Assembly: GCF_020010925.1 (NCBI RefSeq) | Contig: NZ_JAGJBZ010000001.1 | Span: 1,426,001 to 1,490,000 of the forward strand | Reading direction: 5' to 3' | Source of the DNA: Streptomyces griseiscabiei | GTDB taxonomy: Bacteria; Actinomycetota; Actinomycetes; Streptomycetales; Streptomycetaceae | DNA length: 64,000 bases | Shown here: in pieces, positions 43,634-52,888 of the stretch | How the letters are laid out: each line of letters opens with the position of its first letter | Numbering within the stretch: position 1 is the stretch's first letter | The notes under the pieces: generated by a model | Told to the model about the DNA's origin: nothing | What the model saw: only the letters and a program-made list of their open reading frames with translations | Database searches by the model: none | Position numbers and translations under genes: made by a program

Positions 43634-44624
43634 GCGTCGCCCGGCTTTCGGGCAACGCCCGCAGCCGGTACTCGCGCGGCGTGAGTCCGTACGCCGTACG
43701 GAAGGCGCGGGTGAAGTCGGAGGCGCGGGGCATGCCCCAACGGGCGCCGACGACATGGATCGGGGTGGCGCGCAGGGCGGGGTCGGCGAGATCGCGGGCG
43801 GCGCCCTCCAGCCGCCGGGCACGGATCCAGGCGGCGACCGTCTCCCCCTGCGTCTGCTGCCGGAAGACGCGGTGCAGATAGCTCAGGGAGATGTGGTGCG
43901 CGGCGGCGATCACCGGCGGCGTCAGCTCCGGATCGTGCAGGTTCTGCCGGATGAACGCCCGGATGCGCCGGGTCAGCGCGTGCAGCCGGGTCTCCGGCGA
44001 CAGCGCGGCCTCGGCCTCCAGCGCGTGGGCGAACCAGGCCGACAGCAGATCGAGGACGACCGTGCCCAGCCGGGGCGCGTCGGACGGCCGCAGGGACTCG
44101 GCCTGACGGTCCAGACCGGTGAGGAAGTCGGCCAACAGCCCGCCCAGGCCCTCCTTCCCCGGCAGCCCCCGGCCCAGCAACTCCCGGACCCGGTCCGGCG
44201 GCAGCGGCAGCAGCGCCTTGGGGAAGTCGACGCCCACCCCCCTGATGACAGCGGCGCCCCGGCAGTCCACCGACCGGATGTCGTACGGCCGTGAGCTGTC
44301 GGCCAGATGCAGATCACGCGGCCCGAACGTGTCGTAGCGGCCCGCGTGTTCGAGGGTCAGGGCGCCGTCGAGCAGCAGCGTCAGGTGGTACAGCTCGGGG
44401 TCGGACCGGCGCACCATCCGCTGGTCGCGCCGGTAGCGGGACGGCAGGAACGACGCCGGCCACACGGTCACCGGCCCCAGCTCCATCAACCGCAACTCCG
44501 CCCGGAAGTCGGCGGAGTACGCGCTGATCGTCTCGCTCGCGCGGGTCGCGCCGAGCAGTTCTCGCCAGAAGTCGAATCTGTCTCCCGCAGGCACGTCCTC
44601 ACTGCGGAACACGGTCCCGATCAT
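43620..44624 (-). CDS. AraC family transcriptional regulator
   Basis: A 334-residue regulator with an N-terminal AraC_binding_2-type sensor domain (SADFRAELRLMELGPVTVW...LLLDGALTLEHAGR) and a C-terminal pair of HTH motifs (PPVIAAAHHISLSYLHRVFRQ; VGARWGMPRASDFTRAFR). It probably controls the downstream VOC gene, to which it is linked by the hairpin. The ATG at 44624 lies 158 bp from the divergent synthase-like gene at 44783; that gap shows no obvious operator. Confidence 0.86.
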   Translation of the reverse strand: MIGTVFRSEDVPAGDRFDFWRELLGATRASETISAYSADFRAELRLMELGPVTVWPASFLPSRYRRDQRMVRRSDPELYHLTLLLDGALTLEHAGRYDTFGPRDLHLADSSRPYDIRSVDCRGAAVIRGVGVDFPKALLPLPPDRVRELLGRGLPGKEGLGGLLADFLTGLDRQAESLRPSDAPRLGTVVLDLLSAWFAHALEAEAALSPETRLHALTRRIRAFIRQNLHDPELTPPVIAAAHHISLSYLHRVFRQQTQGETVAAWIRARRLEGAARDLADPALRATPIHVVGARWGMPRASDFTRAFRTAYGLTPREYRLRALPESRATPPLQ

Positions 44625-44782
44625 TGCGTCCCATCTCCGATGCCCCCGCCGGGTCTTCGCGCCGCCATCCTCGCACGCGGCACCGGCCGCGATCGCGGCG
44701 CCTCCGCTCCCCCCGCAAGGGGTGCGGAGGCAGCCCCCGGGGGCATCGGCCGTGCCCGGGCGGGCCCGCCTACGATCGGCGC

Positions 44783-45703
44783 ATGAGTGTGTGGGAGCAG
44801 AGCCTGGACGCCGCCGGTGTGCGGGAGCCGGAATCGCGGAGGGACTACACCGCGCAGCGGGACCTGGTGGCGCGGGTGCGGCGGACCCCGTACATCGCGG
44901 CGCGGCTGCTGGCGCCCCGGCCGTTGCTGCCCCATGTCGTGGCGGCGACGGCGGTGATGCATCACGGGGACGACCTCCTGGACACCGGCCCGAAGCCGCA
45001 GCGGATCTCGGCGTGGGCGTCCTGGGAAGAGGCGGTGCGCAAGGCGCTGGACACGGGGATCAGCGACGACCCGCTGATCCGCGCGCTGGTGCACACCACG
45101 GACGCGCATCCGCGGCTGCGCGTGGCGGTCGAGGAGTATCTGGCCACCGCCACCACCGACCTGGAGTTCACCGGCTTCGCGACCGAGGCCGACTACCAGG
45201 CGTATGTCGACGCCTATTCGCTGCCCGCGTTCCTGCTGGTGGCATGTCTGGTCGGCCCGGAGACCGACGACGCGCGGTACGGACGGTTCCGGGCCGCCTG
45301 CCGCACGCTCATCGACGGCAGCCAACGGCTGGATTTCGTCAACGACCTGGCCGAGGACCTGCCCGAAGGGCGGCTGGGCATCCCGTTGGAGACCCTGGAC
45401 CGCTTCTCGGTCTCCGTGGCGGATCTTGCGGAGGGCCGGGAGTCGGCGGCGGTACGGGAGTTGGTGGAGGATCAGGTCGAGGCGGCCCGTGTCTGTCTGC
45501 GGGCCGCCGCCGAGGAGCCCGTCCTCACGGCGGGTCCCACCGGAGTGCTGCTGGATGCGGTCATCAGGATCGAACTGCTGACGGCGGACGCGGCGTTCGC
45601 GCGCGGCGCCCGGCTGCCACGCGGCTCCGCGTCCCCGTCGCTGCCGGGCACACTGCGGGTGCTGCTGGGCGCCCGCCGGAGGGCGCGCGCGGAACGACGC
45701 TGA
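44783..45703 (+). CDS. Squalene/phytoene synthase-like prenyl transferase
   Basis: A 306-residue all-helical protein of the head-to-head prenyl synthase family. Both metal-binding aspartate motifs are present: DDLLD at 63-67 and DLAED at 188-192, the latter followed by LPEGRLGIP as in true synthases. It should condense two prenyl diphosphates, but no hopanoid, carotenoid or other terpene gene is nearby, so the product is not predictable. The start follows a weak RBS in the divergent region with the AraC gene. Confidence 0.82.
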   Translation: MSVWEQSLDAAGVREPESRRDYTAQRDLVARVRRTPYIAARLLAPRPLLPHVVAATAVMHHGDDLLDTGPKPQRISAWASWEEAVRKALDTGISDDPLIRALVHTTDAHPRLRVAVEEYLATATTDLEFTGFATEADYQAYVDAYSLPAFLLVACLVGPETDDARYGRFRAACRTLIDGSQRLDFVNDLAEDLPEGRLGIPLETLDRFSVSVADLAEGRESAAVRELVEDQVEAARVCLRAAAEEPVLTAGPTGVLLDAVIRIELLTADAAFARGARLPRGSASPSLPGTLRVLLGARRRARAERR

Positions 45704-45755
45704 ACGACCGCGTCACAGGGGCGCGGCGGCAGCGGGTCGCCAGGGGGCGGGGCGG

Positions 45756-46478
45756 ATGAGTACCGAGGAACGGATGCTGCGGGCCGAGGCGGCGTACGAG
45801 CGTGCCGTGTTCGCCGGCGACCCGAGCGGACTGGGCGATGCCGAGCGGGATCTGGACGCGGTCGAGGCGGAACTGGCCCTGACCCGCGGCAGGCTGCTGC
45901 ACGCCCGGTTCCTGGAGGAGCGCGCCTCCGGTGCCTCCGGTGCCCCCGGTGCCTCCGGTCCTGAACGGTGGGAGCGGGAAGGGGAGTTGTTCCGGCATGC
46001 GGCCGATCTCTTCCGGGCGCTCGGGGACGCGGGCGGGGAGGGGCGGGCGCTGCTGTGGGTCGGGATCTTCCACCAGGTGGTCCGTGGCGACGACCGGGCC
46101 GCGGTTCCGGTCCTGGAGCGGGCCCGCGTGCTGGCGTCGGAGGCCGGGGACCGGCTGACGCTGTCGTACGCGCTGCGGCATCTGGGCATCGCCGAACATG
46201 TCGCGGGCCGGCTGGAGTCGGCGCGTGACCTGCTGGAGGAGTCGGTGCAACTGCGCCGGGAGGTGGGGTTCCCGGCGGGCGTGGCGGCGAATCTGGTGGG
46301 GCTGATGTACATCGCCGCCGCGCAGGGCCGTCGTGAGGACGCCCTGGCGCTGGCGGAGGAGGCGTCCGCGCTCGCCGGCTCCGCCGACGCGACGGCCGTC
46401 GTACGGCAGGTCGACGAGGCACGGGCACGCCTGTGGTCGGCGGACCCCGACACGGGCGTCCCGCATACCGAGGTATGA
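45756..46478 (+). CDS. Tetratricopeptide-repeat protein
   Basis: A 240-residue helical-repeat protein: pairs such as ALLWVGIFHQVVRGDDRAAVPVLERA, then LSYALRHLGIAEHVAGRLESAR and VAANLVGLMYIAAAQGRREDA (overlapping stretches of about three TPR units). A short SGASGAPGASG insert lies near residue 57. No catalytic residue is visible, so it probably mediates protein contacts. It lies 52 bp after the synthase-like gene, possibly in one operon. Confidence 0.68.
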   Translation: MSTEERMLRAEAAYERAVFAGDPSGLGDAERDLDAVEAELALTRGRLLHARFLEERASGASGAPGASGPERWEREGELFRHAADLFRALGDAGGEGRALLWVGIFHQVVRGDDRAAVPVLERARVLASEAGDRLTLSYALRHLGIAEHVAGRLESARDLLEESVQLRREVGFPAGVAANLVGLMYIAAAQGRREDALALAEEASALAGSADATAVVRQVDEARARLWSADPDTGVPHTEV

Positions 46479-46502
46479 CAGCCCATTGGTACCGCGGTAC
46501 CA
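46464..46502. promoter_or_regulatory. Twin palindromic operators upstream of the ABC exporter
   Basis: CATACCGAGGTATG (46464-46477, two centre mismatches) and TGGTACCGCGGTACCA (46487-46502, perfect) share the core TACCGnGGTA, with centres 24 bp apart. They lie about 120-150 bp before the ABC ATPase gene; the first overlaps the end of the TPR gene. Likely cooperative sites for a dimeric repressor. Confidence 0.6.
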
Positions 46503-46620
46503 CCGGGAAGCCGAAGACTCCCCCGGGGTCCCAGGGCGGCGGGCGGCCCGGCTCGTAGCTTCGATGGCGGAGGCCGCGGGGGAATCGCGGCCCGGTACGA
46601 GGCGAGGAAGGCCCACTGCC

Positions 46621-47550
46621 ATGATCGAAGCGCGTGAGCTGACGAAGCGGTACGGGGACAAGACGGTCGTCGACCACCTGAGCTTCACGGTCAGGGCCGG
46701 TGAGGTGACCGGGTTCCTGGGGCCGAACGGCGCGGGCAAGTCCACGACCATGCGCATGATCATCGGCCTGGACGCCCCCACCTCGGGCACGGTCACCGTG
46801 AACGGTCGGTCCTACGCACGGCACGCGGCGCCGCTGCACGAGATCGGCTCGCTGCTGGAGGCCAGGTCGGTCCACCCGGGGCGGACCGCCGTCAATCATC
46901 TGATGGCCCTGGCGCACACCCACGGCATCTCGCGCGGCCGGGTGGACGAGGTGATCGACCTGGCCGGGCTGACCAGTGTGGCCGGCAAACGGGTGGGCGC
47001 CTTCTCGCTCGGGATGGGACAGCGGCTCGGGATCGCCGCCGCGCTGCTCGGCGACCCGGCGGTGGTGATGCTCGACGAGCCGGTCAACGGCCTCGACCCG
47101 GAGGGCGTCCTGTGGGTGCGCAACCTGCTGCGCCGGCTGGCCGACGAGGGCCGGGCCGTGATGCTCTCCTCGCACCTGATGAGCGAGACCGCGCTGATCG
47201 CCGACCATCTGGTGATCATCGGGCGGGGGCGGCTGCTGGCCGACACCACCGTGGACGACTTCGTCCGGGACGCGGGCGGCGGCGGGGTGAAGGTCGCCAC
47301 CACCGAGCCGTTGAAGCTGCGCTCGCTGCTGGCCGGTGCGGAGGTCACGATCAGCTCCTCCGCCAGCGAGGAACTCGTCGTCGCGGGCCGGGACGCCCGG
47401 GAGATCGGGGCGATCGCCGCCGAGCACGGGGTGCCGTTGTACGAACTCACCCCGCAGGCCGTCTCGTTGGAGGAGGCCTTCATGCAACTCACCCAGGACG
47501 CCGTCGAATACCAGAGCGCTCCCGCCGAGCCCGCGCGAAAGGCCGCCTGA
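46621..47550 (+). CDS. ABC exporter ATP-binding protein
   Basis: A 309-residue ATPase of the DrrA/BcrA export type: Walker A GPNGAGKST (34-42), signature variant FSLGMGQRLGIA, Walker B VVMLDEPVNGLD and switch histidine SSHLMSE. The region after residue 220 is the usual short regulatory tail of antibiotic or peptide exporters. GAGGAAGG precedes the ATG. Its stop overlaps the permease start (TGATG reading). A kinase/regulator pair follows, a common arrangement for cell-envelope stress or drug export. Confidence 0.88.
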   Translation: MIEARELTKRYGDKTVVDHLSFTVRAGEVTGFLGPNGAGKSTTMRMIIGLDAPTSGTVTVNGRSYARHAAPLHEIGSLLEARSVHPGRTAVNHLMALAHTHGISRGRVDEVIDLAGLTSVAGKRVGAFSLGMGQRLGIAAALLGDPAVVMLDEPVNGLDPEGVLWVRNLLRRLADEGRAVMLSSHLMSETALIADHLVIIGRGRLLADTTVDDFVRDAGGGGVKVATTEPLKLRSLLAGAEVTISSSASEELVVAGRDAREIGAIAAEHGVPLYELTPQAVSLEEAFMQLTQDAVEYQSAPAEPARKAA

Positions 47551-48380
47551 TGACCACCACCGATCTCTCCCTGGTCCCCGCCCGCGCCGACGTGCGCAAG
47601 GTGACCGGTCCGCGGGTGCTGCGGTCGGAGTGGGCCAAGTTCTGGTCGCTGCGCTCCAGTTGGATCACGCTCGGGGTGGCCCTGGTGCTGTTGATCCTGT
47701 TCGGGGCCGTCGCGAGCTACACCTACAGCCCCGGCGTCGTCGCCGACGGGCCGCCCGGACCGGGGTCCGGCAGCAGTGACGCCGTCAGTCTGGCGCTGAC
47801 CGGGGTGACCTTCGCGTCGCTGGCCGTCGGCGTCCTCGGGGTGCTGCTGTCGGCGGGCGAGTACAGCACCGGCATGATCCGGTCCACGCTCGCCGCGGTG
47901 CCGCGCAGGCTGCCGGTGCTGTGGTCCAAGAGCGCCGTGATCGGGGTGATCGCGCTGATGCTCACCACGGTCGGCGCGCTGGCCGCGTTCCAGCTGGGTG
48001 TGCCCGGCCTGGACGGGGAGAGGATCTCGCTGTCGCTGGGCGACGACGGGGTGCTGCGCGCGCTGGCCGGGGCAGGGGTCTATCTCGGTCTGGTCGCCGT
48101 GGCCGGGGTGGCGCTGGGTGTGCTGCTGCGCTCCTCCGCCGGGGCCATCGCGGCGCTGGTCGGTGTCCTGCTCATCCTCCCCGGGCTCGCCACGCTGCTG
48201 CCGGACTCCTGGTACGACACGCTCACCCCCTACTTCCCGAGCAACGCCGGGTCGGCGGTCTACTCCCTCACCGAGTCCGCGAACTCCCTCTCCCCCGGAC
48301 AGGGGCTCGCGGTCTTCACCGGCTGGGTGGCCCTGGCCCTCGCGGGAGCGGCGTTCCGCCTGGTCCGCACGGACGCCTGA
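47550..48380 (+). CDS. ABC exporter permease
   Basis: A 276-residue membrane protein with six predicted helices: SWITLGVALVLLILFGAVAS, FASLAVGVLGVLLSAGEYSTG and others. SEWAKFWSLRSSW at the N-terminus and GEYSTGMIRSTLAAVPRR are typical ABC-2-type permease elements. The ATG overlaps the ATPase stop. A good terminator 34 bp downstream separates it from the histidine kinase gene. Confidence 0.85.
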   Translation: MTTTDLSLVPARADVRKVTGPRVLRSEWAKFWSLRSSWITLGVALVLLILFGAVASYTYSPGVVADGPPGPGSGSSDAVSLALTGVTFASLAVGVLGVLLSAGEYSTGMIRSTLAAVPRRLPVLWSKSAVIGVIALMLTTVGALAAFQLGVPGLDGERISLSLGDDGVLRALAGAGVYLGLVAVAGVALGVLLRSSAGAIAALVGVLLILPGLATLLPDSWYDTLTPYFPSNAGSAVYSLTESANSLSPGQGLAVFTGWVALALAGAAFRLVRTDA

Positions 48381-48413
48381 CCCGCGCGGACCATCACCGC
48401 GCCGCCCGCCTCC

Positions 48414-48442
48414 CGGTCCGGCGGCGCCCCACCGCCGGACCG
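48414..48442 (+). terminator. Hairpin terminator after the ABC exporter operon
   Basis: A perfect 11-bp stem CGGTCCGGCGG (48414-48424) pairs with 48432-48442 around a 7-nt loop, between the permease stop and the sensor kinase start. Confidence 0.65.
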
Positions 48443-48494
48443 CCGCCGCCCCGCCTGCGGGACCACGGACGCCCGACCCGCGAGACCGAGGACA

Positions 48495-49892
48495 ATGAGG
48501 ACCATGAGTCCGCACCGCGCGACACCCCGCGCGCAGGCGACCCCGGGGACGGCTCTCCCGCCGTCCCCGGGGTCCGACGCCGGCTGGCACCCGGTCCTGG
48601 GCCGGATGCTGCGCGGACAGCGCCGGCGGCGGGAGCTGGACCGGCGGCACCCCTGGCTGCTCGACACGGCGGTGGTGCTGGCCGTGACGCTGCTCAGCCT
48701 GCCCGACCTGCTGATGCACGGCAGGGACGGCGGCCCCTTCGGGGAGACGGAGTACCGCACCGACCTGCCCGCCGCCGTTCCCTTCCTCCTGGCCGCCGCG
48801 CTGATCGCCCCGCTGTGGTGGCGGCGCCGGGCGCCGGGCGTCACCTTCTTCGTGATCGCGGCGGTCTCCCTCGTCCAGTGGTCGCTGGACATCTGGCAAC
48901 AGGCCGGGATCAGCATGCTCGTCGCCCTGTACAGCCTGGCCCTGCGCGGCCCGCTGCGGCTGCTGGGCTGGGCCGTCGCGGTGACCGTCGGTGAACTGAC
49001 CGCCGCGGTCTGGCTCCTGGGGCAGGTCGAGCATCCGCTGCTCGGCCTGTTCTTCCTGCTGGGCACGGCCACCGCGTCGGTCACCCTCGGCCTCACCCTG
49101 CGGATCCGCCGGATGTATCTGGCGAGCCTGGAGGACCGTGCCACCCGGCTGGAGGTCGAGCGCGACCAGCGCGTCCGGCTCACCGCCGCCGCCGAGCGCT
49201 CCCGGGTGGCCCGCGAGATGCACGACATCGTCGGCCACAACCTCTCCGTCATGGTCAGCGTCGCCGACGGTGCCGCGGTGCTCGCCGCCCACCGGGGCGA
49301 GGATTCCGCCGACGCCCTGCGCATCCTGGGCGACACCGGCCGTCAGGCGATGGGCGAACTCCGCCGTGTGCTGGGCGTGCTGCGCGAGGGCCAGGACGAC
49401 GAACGGCTCCTCGAACCGCAGCCCGGCATCCGTGATCTGGACCCCCTACTGGCACGGGTCCGCGCGGCGGGTGTGCCCGTCGTCTTCCGGACCGTCGGCG
49501 ATCTGGACGCGCTCGGCAGCGGTGTGCAGCTCGCCGTGTACCGCATCGTCCAGGAGGCCCTGACCAACACCCTCAAGCACGCCGGCGCGGGCGCCGCGGC
49601 CGAGGTCGGGGTGACCGCCGAGGCCGGCACCGTACGCGTCCGGGTCACCGACACCGGCGTACCGGCGGGTCCGCCGGTCCGTACCGAGCCGGAGCCCGGG
49701 GACGACGACCCGGGGCACGGGCTGGTCGGCATCCGGCAGCGGGCCGCCCTGTACGGCGGCACCGTCACCATCGGCCCCCGCGACACCGGCCACGGCTGGA
49801 TCGTGGACGCCCTGCTCGACGCACCCCCCGCCGCTCCCCTCGTACCTCCCGCCCCATCCACCCGGCCGGACCCAGGAGACCCCCTGCTATGA
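48495..49892 (+). CDS. Two-component sensor histidine kinase
   Basis: A 465-residue kinase of the DesK/NarL-partner class: a long cytoplasmic leader, several hydrophobic helices (about 55-200), HisKA_3 with H243 in REMHDIVGHNLS and a HATPase domain (TNTLKHAG, DTGVPAG, GLVGIRQRAALYGG). A second ATG at 48504 is equally possible; both have short GAGG sites. The stop overlaps the response regulator start. It probably governs the preceding ABC exporter. Confidence 0.85.
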   Translation: MRTMSPHRATPRAQATPGTALPPSPGSDAGWHPVLGRMLRGQRRRRELDRRHPWLLDTAVVLAVTLLSLPDLLMHGRDGGPFGETEYRTDLPAAVPFLLAAALIAPLWWRRRAPGVTFFVIAAVSLVQWSLDIWQQAGISMLVALYSLALRGPLRLLGWAVAVTVGELTAAVWLLGQVEHPLLGLFFLLGTATASVTLGLTLRIRRMYLASLEDRATRLEVERDQRVRLTAAAERSRVAREMHDIVGHNLSVMVSVADGAAVLAAHRGEDSADALRILGDTGRQAMGELRRVLGVLREGQDDERLLEPQPGIRDLDPLLARVRAAGVPVVFRTVGDLDALGSGVQLAVYRIVQEALTNTLKHAGAGAAAEVGVTAEAGTVRVRVTDTGVPAGPPVRTEPEPGDDDPGHGLVGIRQRAALYGGTVTIGPRDTGHGWIVDALLDAPPAAPLVPPAPSTRPDPGDPLL

Positions 49893-50557
49893 CTACCGTG
49901 CTGATCGCCGACGACCAGCCCCTGCAGCGTCTCGGCTTCCGCATGCTCCTCCAGGGGACCCCCGGACTCACCCCGGTCGGCGAGGCCGAGCACGGCGGCG
50001 AGGCCGTCCGCCTGGCCTCGCGGTTGCGCCCCGACGTCGTCCTCATGGACATCCGGATGCCCGGCATGGACGGTCTGGAGGCGACCCGCCGGATCGTGGC
50101 CTCCGGCGGTCGCACCCGCGTCCTCATCGTGACCACCTTCGACCTCGACGAATACGCGTACGAAGGGCTGCGGGCCGGCGCCAGCGGCTTCCTGCTCAAG
50201 GACGCCCGCCCCGAGGAACTCGTCGCCGGCATCCACGCGGTCGCCACCGGGGACGCCGTCGTGGCCCCCAGCCTCACCCGGCGGCTCCTCGACGCCTACG
50301 CCCACCAGGTGCTCGCCCCGGCGGGCGGCCCCCTTCCGGCCGACCCCCGGCTGGGGACCCTGAGCGACCGTGAGCACGAGGTACTGGTCGCCATCGGCCA
50401 GGGCTGGACCAACGCGGAGATCGCCGAACGGCTCGTCCTCACCGAGTCCACCGTGAAGAAGCACGTCGGCCGGGTCCTCGCCAAGCTCGGTGCCCGCGAC
50501 CGCGTCCAGGCCGTGATCATGGCGTACGACGCGGGGCTGGTGAGGGCCAAGCCGTAG
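49889..50557 (+). CDS. NarL-type response regulator
   Basis: A 222-residue response regulator: receiver with DD at 8-9, phospho-acceptor D54 (VLMDIRMP), TTFD in place of T/S-switch surroundings and K in SGFLLKDARPEEL; LuxR HTH at the end (LSDREHEVLVAIGQG...ESTVKKHVGRVLAKLG). CAGGAG precedes the ATG. The twin palindromes at 46464-46502 are candidate targets, although NarL-type sites are usually less strictly palindromic. Confidence 0.88.
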   Translation: MTTVLIADDQPLQRLGFRMLLQGTPGLTPVGEAEHGGEAVRLASRLRPDVVLMDIRMPGMDGLEATRRIVASGGRTRVLIVTTFDLDEYAYEGLRAGASGFLLKDARPEELVAGIHAVATGDAVVAPSLTRRLLDAYAHQVLAPAGGPLPADPRLGTLSDREHEVLVAIGQGWTNAEIAERLVLTESTVKKHVGRVLAKLGARDRVQAVIMAYDAGLVRAKP

Positions 50558-50612
50558 CCACCGGGCCTTGGGCGGCCCCGCGCCCGGCTGCGCGTGTGCG
50601 AGGCTGACCGCC

Positions 50613-51191
50613 ATGACGGTGCATCAGCTCGCGGAGTTCCTGCAGGTGACGAGCCCCGGGGAGGTCGGCCCGGGGCTCAGACGGGAGATCGCCGACTGCT
50701 GGGAGGTCGTGGCGAACGCGGGTGGCGCGGTCCTCGCCACCGAGTTCCCTCCGCTGCCGGTGAGTGCGTACGACGTCGTCCCGGTGGTGGACGGGCTCGT
50801 GCGGGAACTGCACCCCGAGCGCGGCAGGCTGCTCGTCGCCACCGTCGGCGGGGCGCTCGCGGGCTGGCTGATCGTCCGCCGGGAGCCGCACCGGCTCGGC
50901 ACGCACTGCGGCACGGTCAACCACGTCCAGACGCACCCCCGCTTCCGCGGTCTGGGGATCGGCGCCGCGCTGATGCGCCGTGTCCACGCCGTCGCCCGCG
51001 ACGAGATGGGCCTGGAACGGCTCACGCTCTCCGCCCGGGGCGGGGTGGGTCTGGAGGACTTCTACCGCGGGGTGGGCTGGGCGGAGGTCGGCCGGTGGCC
51101 CGGCGCGCTGCGGATCGCCCCCGGCGACGACCGGGACGCGATCCTGATGAGTCTCCCCCTGCGGACCGTTCGTTCCCCTGAAGCCACTTGA
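50613..51191 (+). CDS. GNAT family N-acetyltransferase
   Basis: A 192-residue acetyltransferase: central strand LLVATVGGALAGWLIV, the acetyl-CoA pyrophosphate loop in QTHPRFRGLGIGAALM and a C-terminal FYRGVGWAEVGRWP turn. The ATG at 50613 is the family-like start; upstream frame lacks an RBS. The substrate (amine of a small molecule or protein) cannot be inferred. The following 215 bp (51192-51406) contain no recognisable gene or hairpin. Confidence 0.8.
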   Translation: MTVHQLAEFLQVTSPGEVGPGLRREIADCWEVVANAGGAVLATEFPPLPVSAYDVVPVVDGLVRELHPERGRLLVATVGGALAGWLIVRREPHRLGTHCGTVNHVQTHPRFRGLGIGAALMRRVHAVARDEMGLERLTLSARGGVGLEDFYRGVGWAEVGRWPGALRIAPGDDRDAILMSLPLRTVRSPEAT

Positions 51192-51406
51192 TTCCCTGAA
51201 GCCGCCGGCCGCCTCCGCCCCCTCGGTTCGTTCATCCCTCAACCCCTTTCCCCTTCCCGACCGTCCTGTTCCAGCCGTCGGACGTCGGGAAACGGCCCCT
51301 CCCCCGTCGCGCCCGATTTCGGAAGGCGCGGCGGGGGGAGGGTTACGGTCGTTATGACCGTCTGCCGGCACCGGTACGTCTTCCTCGGTGGGGAGGAACA
51401 GCTGGG

Positions 51407-52888
51407 ATGCGCGACGACCCGTTGTACCTGGCACCACGGCTGGAACCGCGCACCGCGGCCCTCCTCGACTCGGCACCGTTCCTGCACGGCCTCGTGGACG
51501 CCCTCGGCTCCCCGCTGAACGTCCTGCTGCCGGACCGGACGGCCGACAACGTACGGCGCTTCCGTTCGGTCCTCGACCGTCACCGGCTGGCCGGGCGGAT
51601 CTTCTTCGCCCACAAGGCGAACCGTTCCAGTGCCCTGGTGCGCCGGCTGACCACGACGGACGCGGATGTCGACGTCGCGTCGCTCGGTGAGCTGCGGCAC
51701 GCTCTCGGGTCCGGTTTCACCGGTTCCCGGATCATGGCGACGGGCCCGAAGGACCCGGCGTTCCTCTGGCTCGCGGCGCGCGTCGGAGCGTGTCTCAACG
51801 CCGACGGTCCCGCCGAGCTGGAGCGGGCGGCGGGTCTGGTCCGGGCCCATGGACTGCCGCGCCTCCGCGTCCTGTTGCGGCTGTCCGGCTTCGGGACGTC
51901 CGGTGCCAGAAGGCTCGTCCGCGAGAGCCGCTTCGGGACCCCGGTGAAGTCCCTGCACCAGCTGCTCGACGTCCTCGCACGGCACCGGGACGAGCTGGAG
52001 CCGATCGGTGTCGGCTACCACCTCGACACCACGAGCCTGGACGAGAAGGCGGCGGCGCTCGAAGGCTGCCTCCGGGCCATGGAGGAGTTGCGCGTCCATG
52101 GCTTCCAGCCCCGCGCCGTCGACGTCGGCGGCGGCTTCGGCGTCGACTACCTGGCGCACGCGGCCCAGTGGGAGCGCTGGACCACCGAGCTGACCGGCGC
52201 CGTCATGGGCAATCGCCCCCCGCTGACCCGGGGCGGGCACGGCTACGGTCTCCGGGCCGAGAAGGGCACGCTCAAGGGCGCCCTGAGCCTGTACCCCGCC
52301 CATCGCCCCACGGCCGGCGCCGACTATCTCGACGCGTTGCTCTCCCTCACGGCGCCGGGCCTCGGCCGCCCTCTGGGCACCCTGCTGCTGGAGAGCATGT
52401 ACGACCTCTACGTCGAGCCCGGCCGGGCTCTCGCCGACAGTTGCGGGCTCACCCTCGGCAGGGTCCTGGAGGTCCGGCCCACGGACACGGGCGAGCCCAT
52501 GGTGCGGCTGGCGATGAACGCCGGTGACGTGGGCCTGGAGGACCACGGGGTGCTGATGGACCCGGTGGTCGTGCCCCGCGACCCGGTCCCGTCCGAGGCG
52601 GCGGGCCCGGTGGGCGTGCACCTGATGGGCAACCTCTGTCTGGAGGCGGATCTCATCACCCGCCGCACCGTGTTCCTGCCCCGGCCGCCGCGCCCCGGCG
52701 ATCTCCTCGCCTTCGTCAACACGGCCGGGTACTGCATGGACTTCGGCGCCACCCACGCCCAACAGCAGCCCCTGGCACGGAAGGTGGCCGTCCACGAGGA
52801 GGCGGGCGCCGAGGGGGCCGGCAGGTGGCGGTGGTGCCTGGACGAGGAGTACTGGCCGTTCGACCGTACGGGGGAACCGCAGGGATGA
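51407..52888 (+). CDS. Y4yA family PLP-dependent enzyme (alanine racemase/decarboxylase fold)
   Basis: A 493-residue PLP enzyme of the fold-type III decarboxylase family. The PLP lysine is K70 in FFAHKANRS; GGGFGVDY binds the phosphate region; YVEPGRAL, NLCLEADLI and NTAGYCMDFGATH match the C-terminal beta-domain, where CxExD resembles the decarboxylase active-site loop. Y4yA-type enzymes are named from the Rhizobium NGR234 symbiotic plasmid and often sit beside a cysteine synthase-like gene, as here (ATGA overlap). It may decarboxylate an unusual amino acid. Confidence 0.82.
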   Translation: MRDDPLYLAPRLEPRTAALLDSAPFLHGLVDALGSPLNVLLPDRTADNVRRFRSVLDRHRLAGRIFFAHKANRSSALVRRLTTTDADVDVASLGELRHALGSGFTGSRIMATGPKDPAFLWLAARVGACLNADGPAELERAAGLVRAHGLPRLRVLLRLSGFGTSGARRLVRESRFGTPVKSLHQLLDVLARHRDELEPIGVGYHLDTTSLDEKAAALEGCLRAMEELRVHGFQPRAVDVGGGFGVDYLAHAAQWERWTTELTGAVMGNRPPLTRGGHGYGLRAEKGTLKGALSLYPAHRPTAGADYLDALLSLTAPGLGRPLGTLLLESMYDLYVEPGRALADSCGLTLGRVLEVRPTDTGEPMVRLAMNAGDVGLEDHGVLMDPVVVPRDPVPSEAAGPVGVHLMGNLCLEADLITRRTVFLPRPPRPGDLLAFVNTAGYCMDFGATHAQQQPLARKVAVHEEAGAEGAGRWRWCLDEEYWPFDRTGEPQG

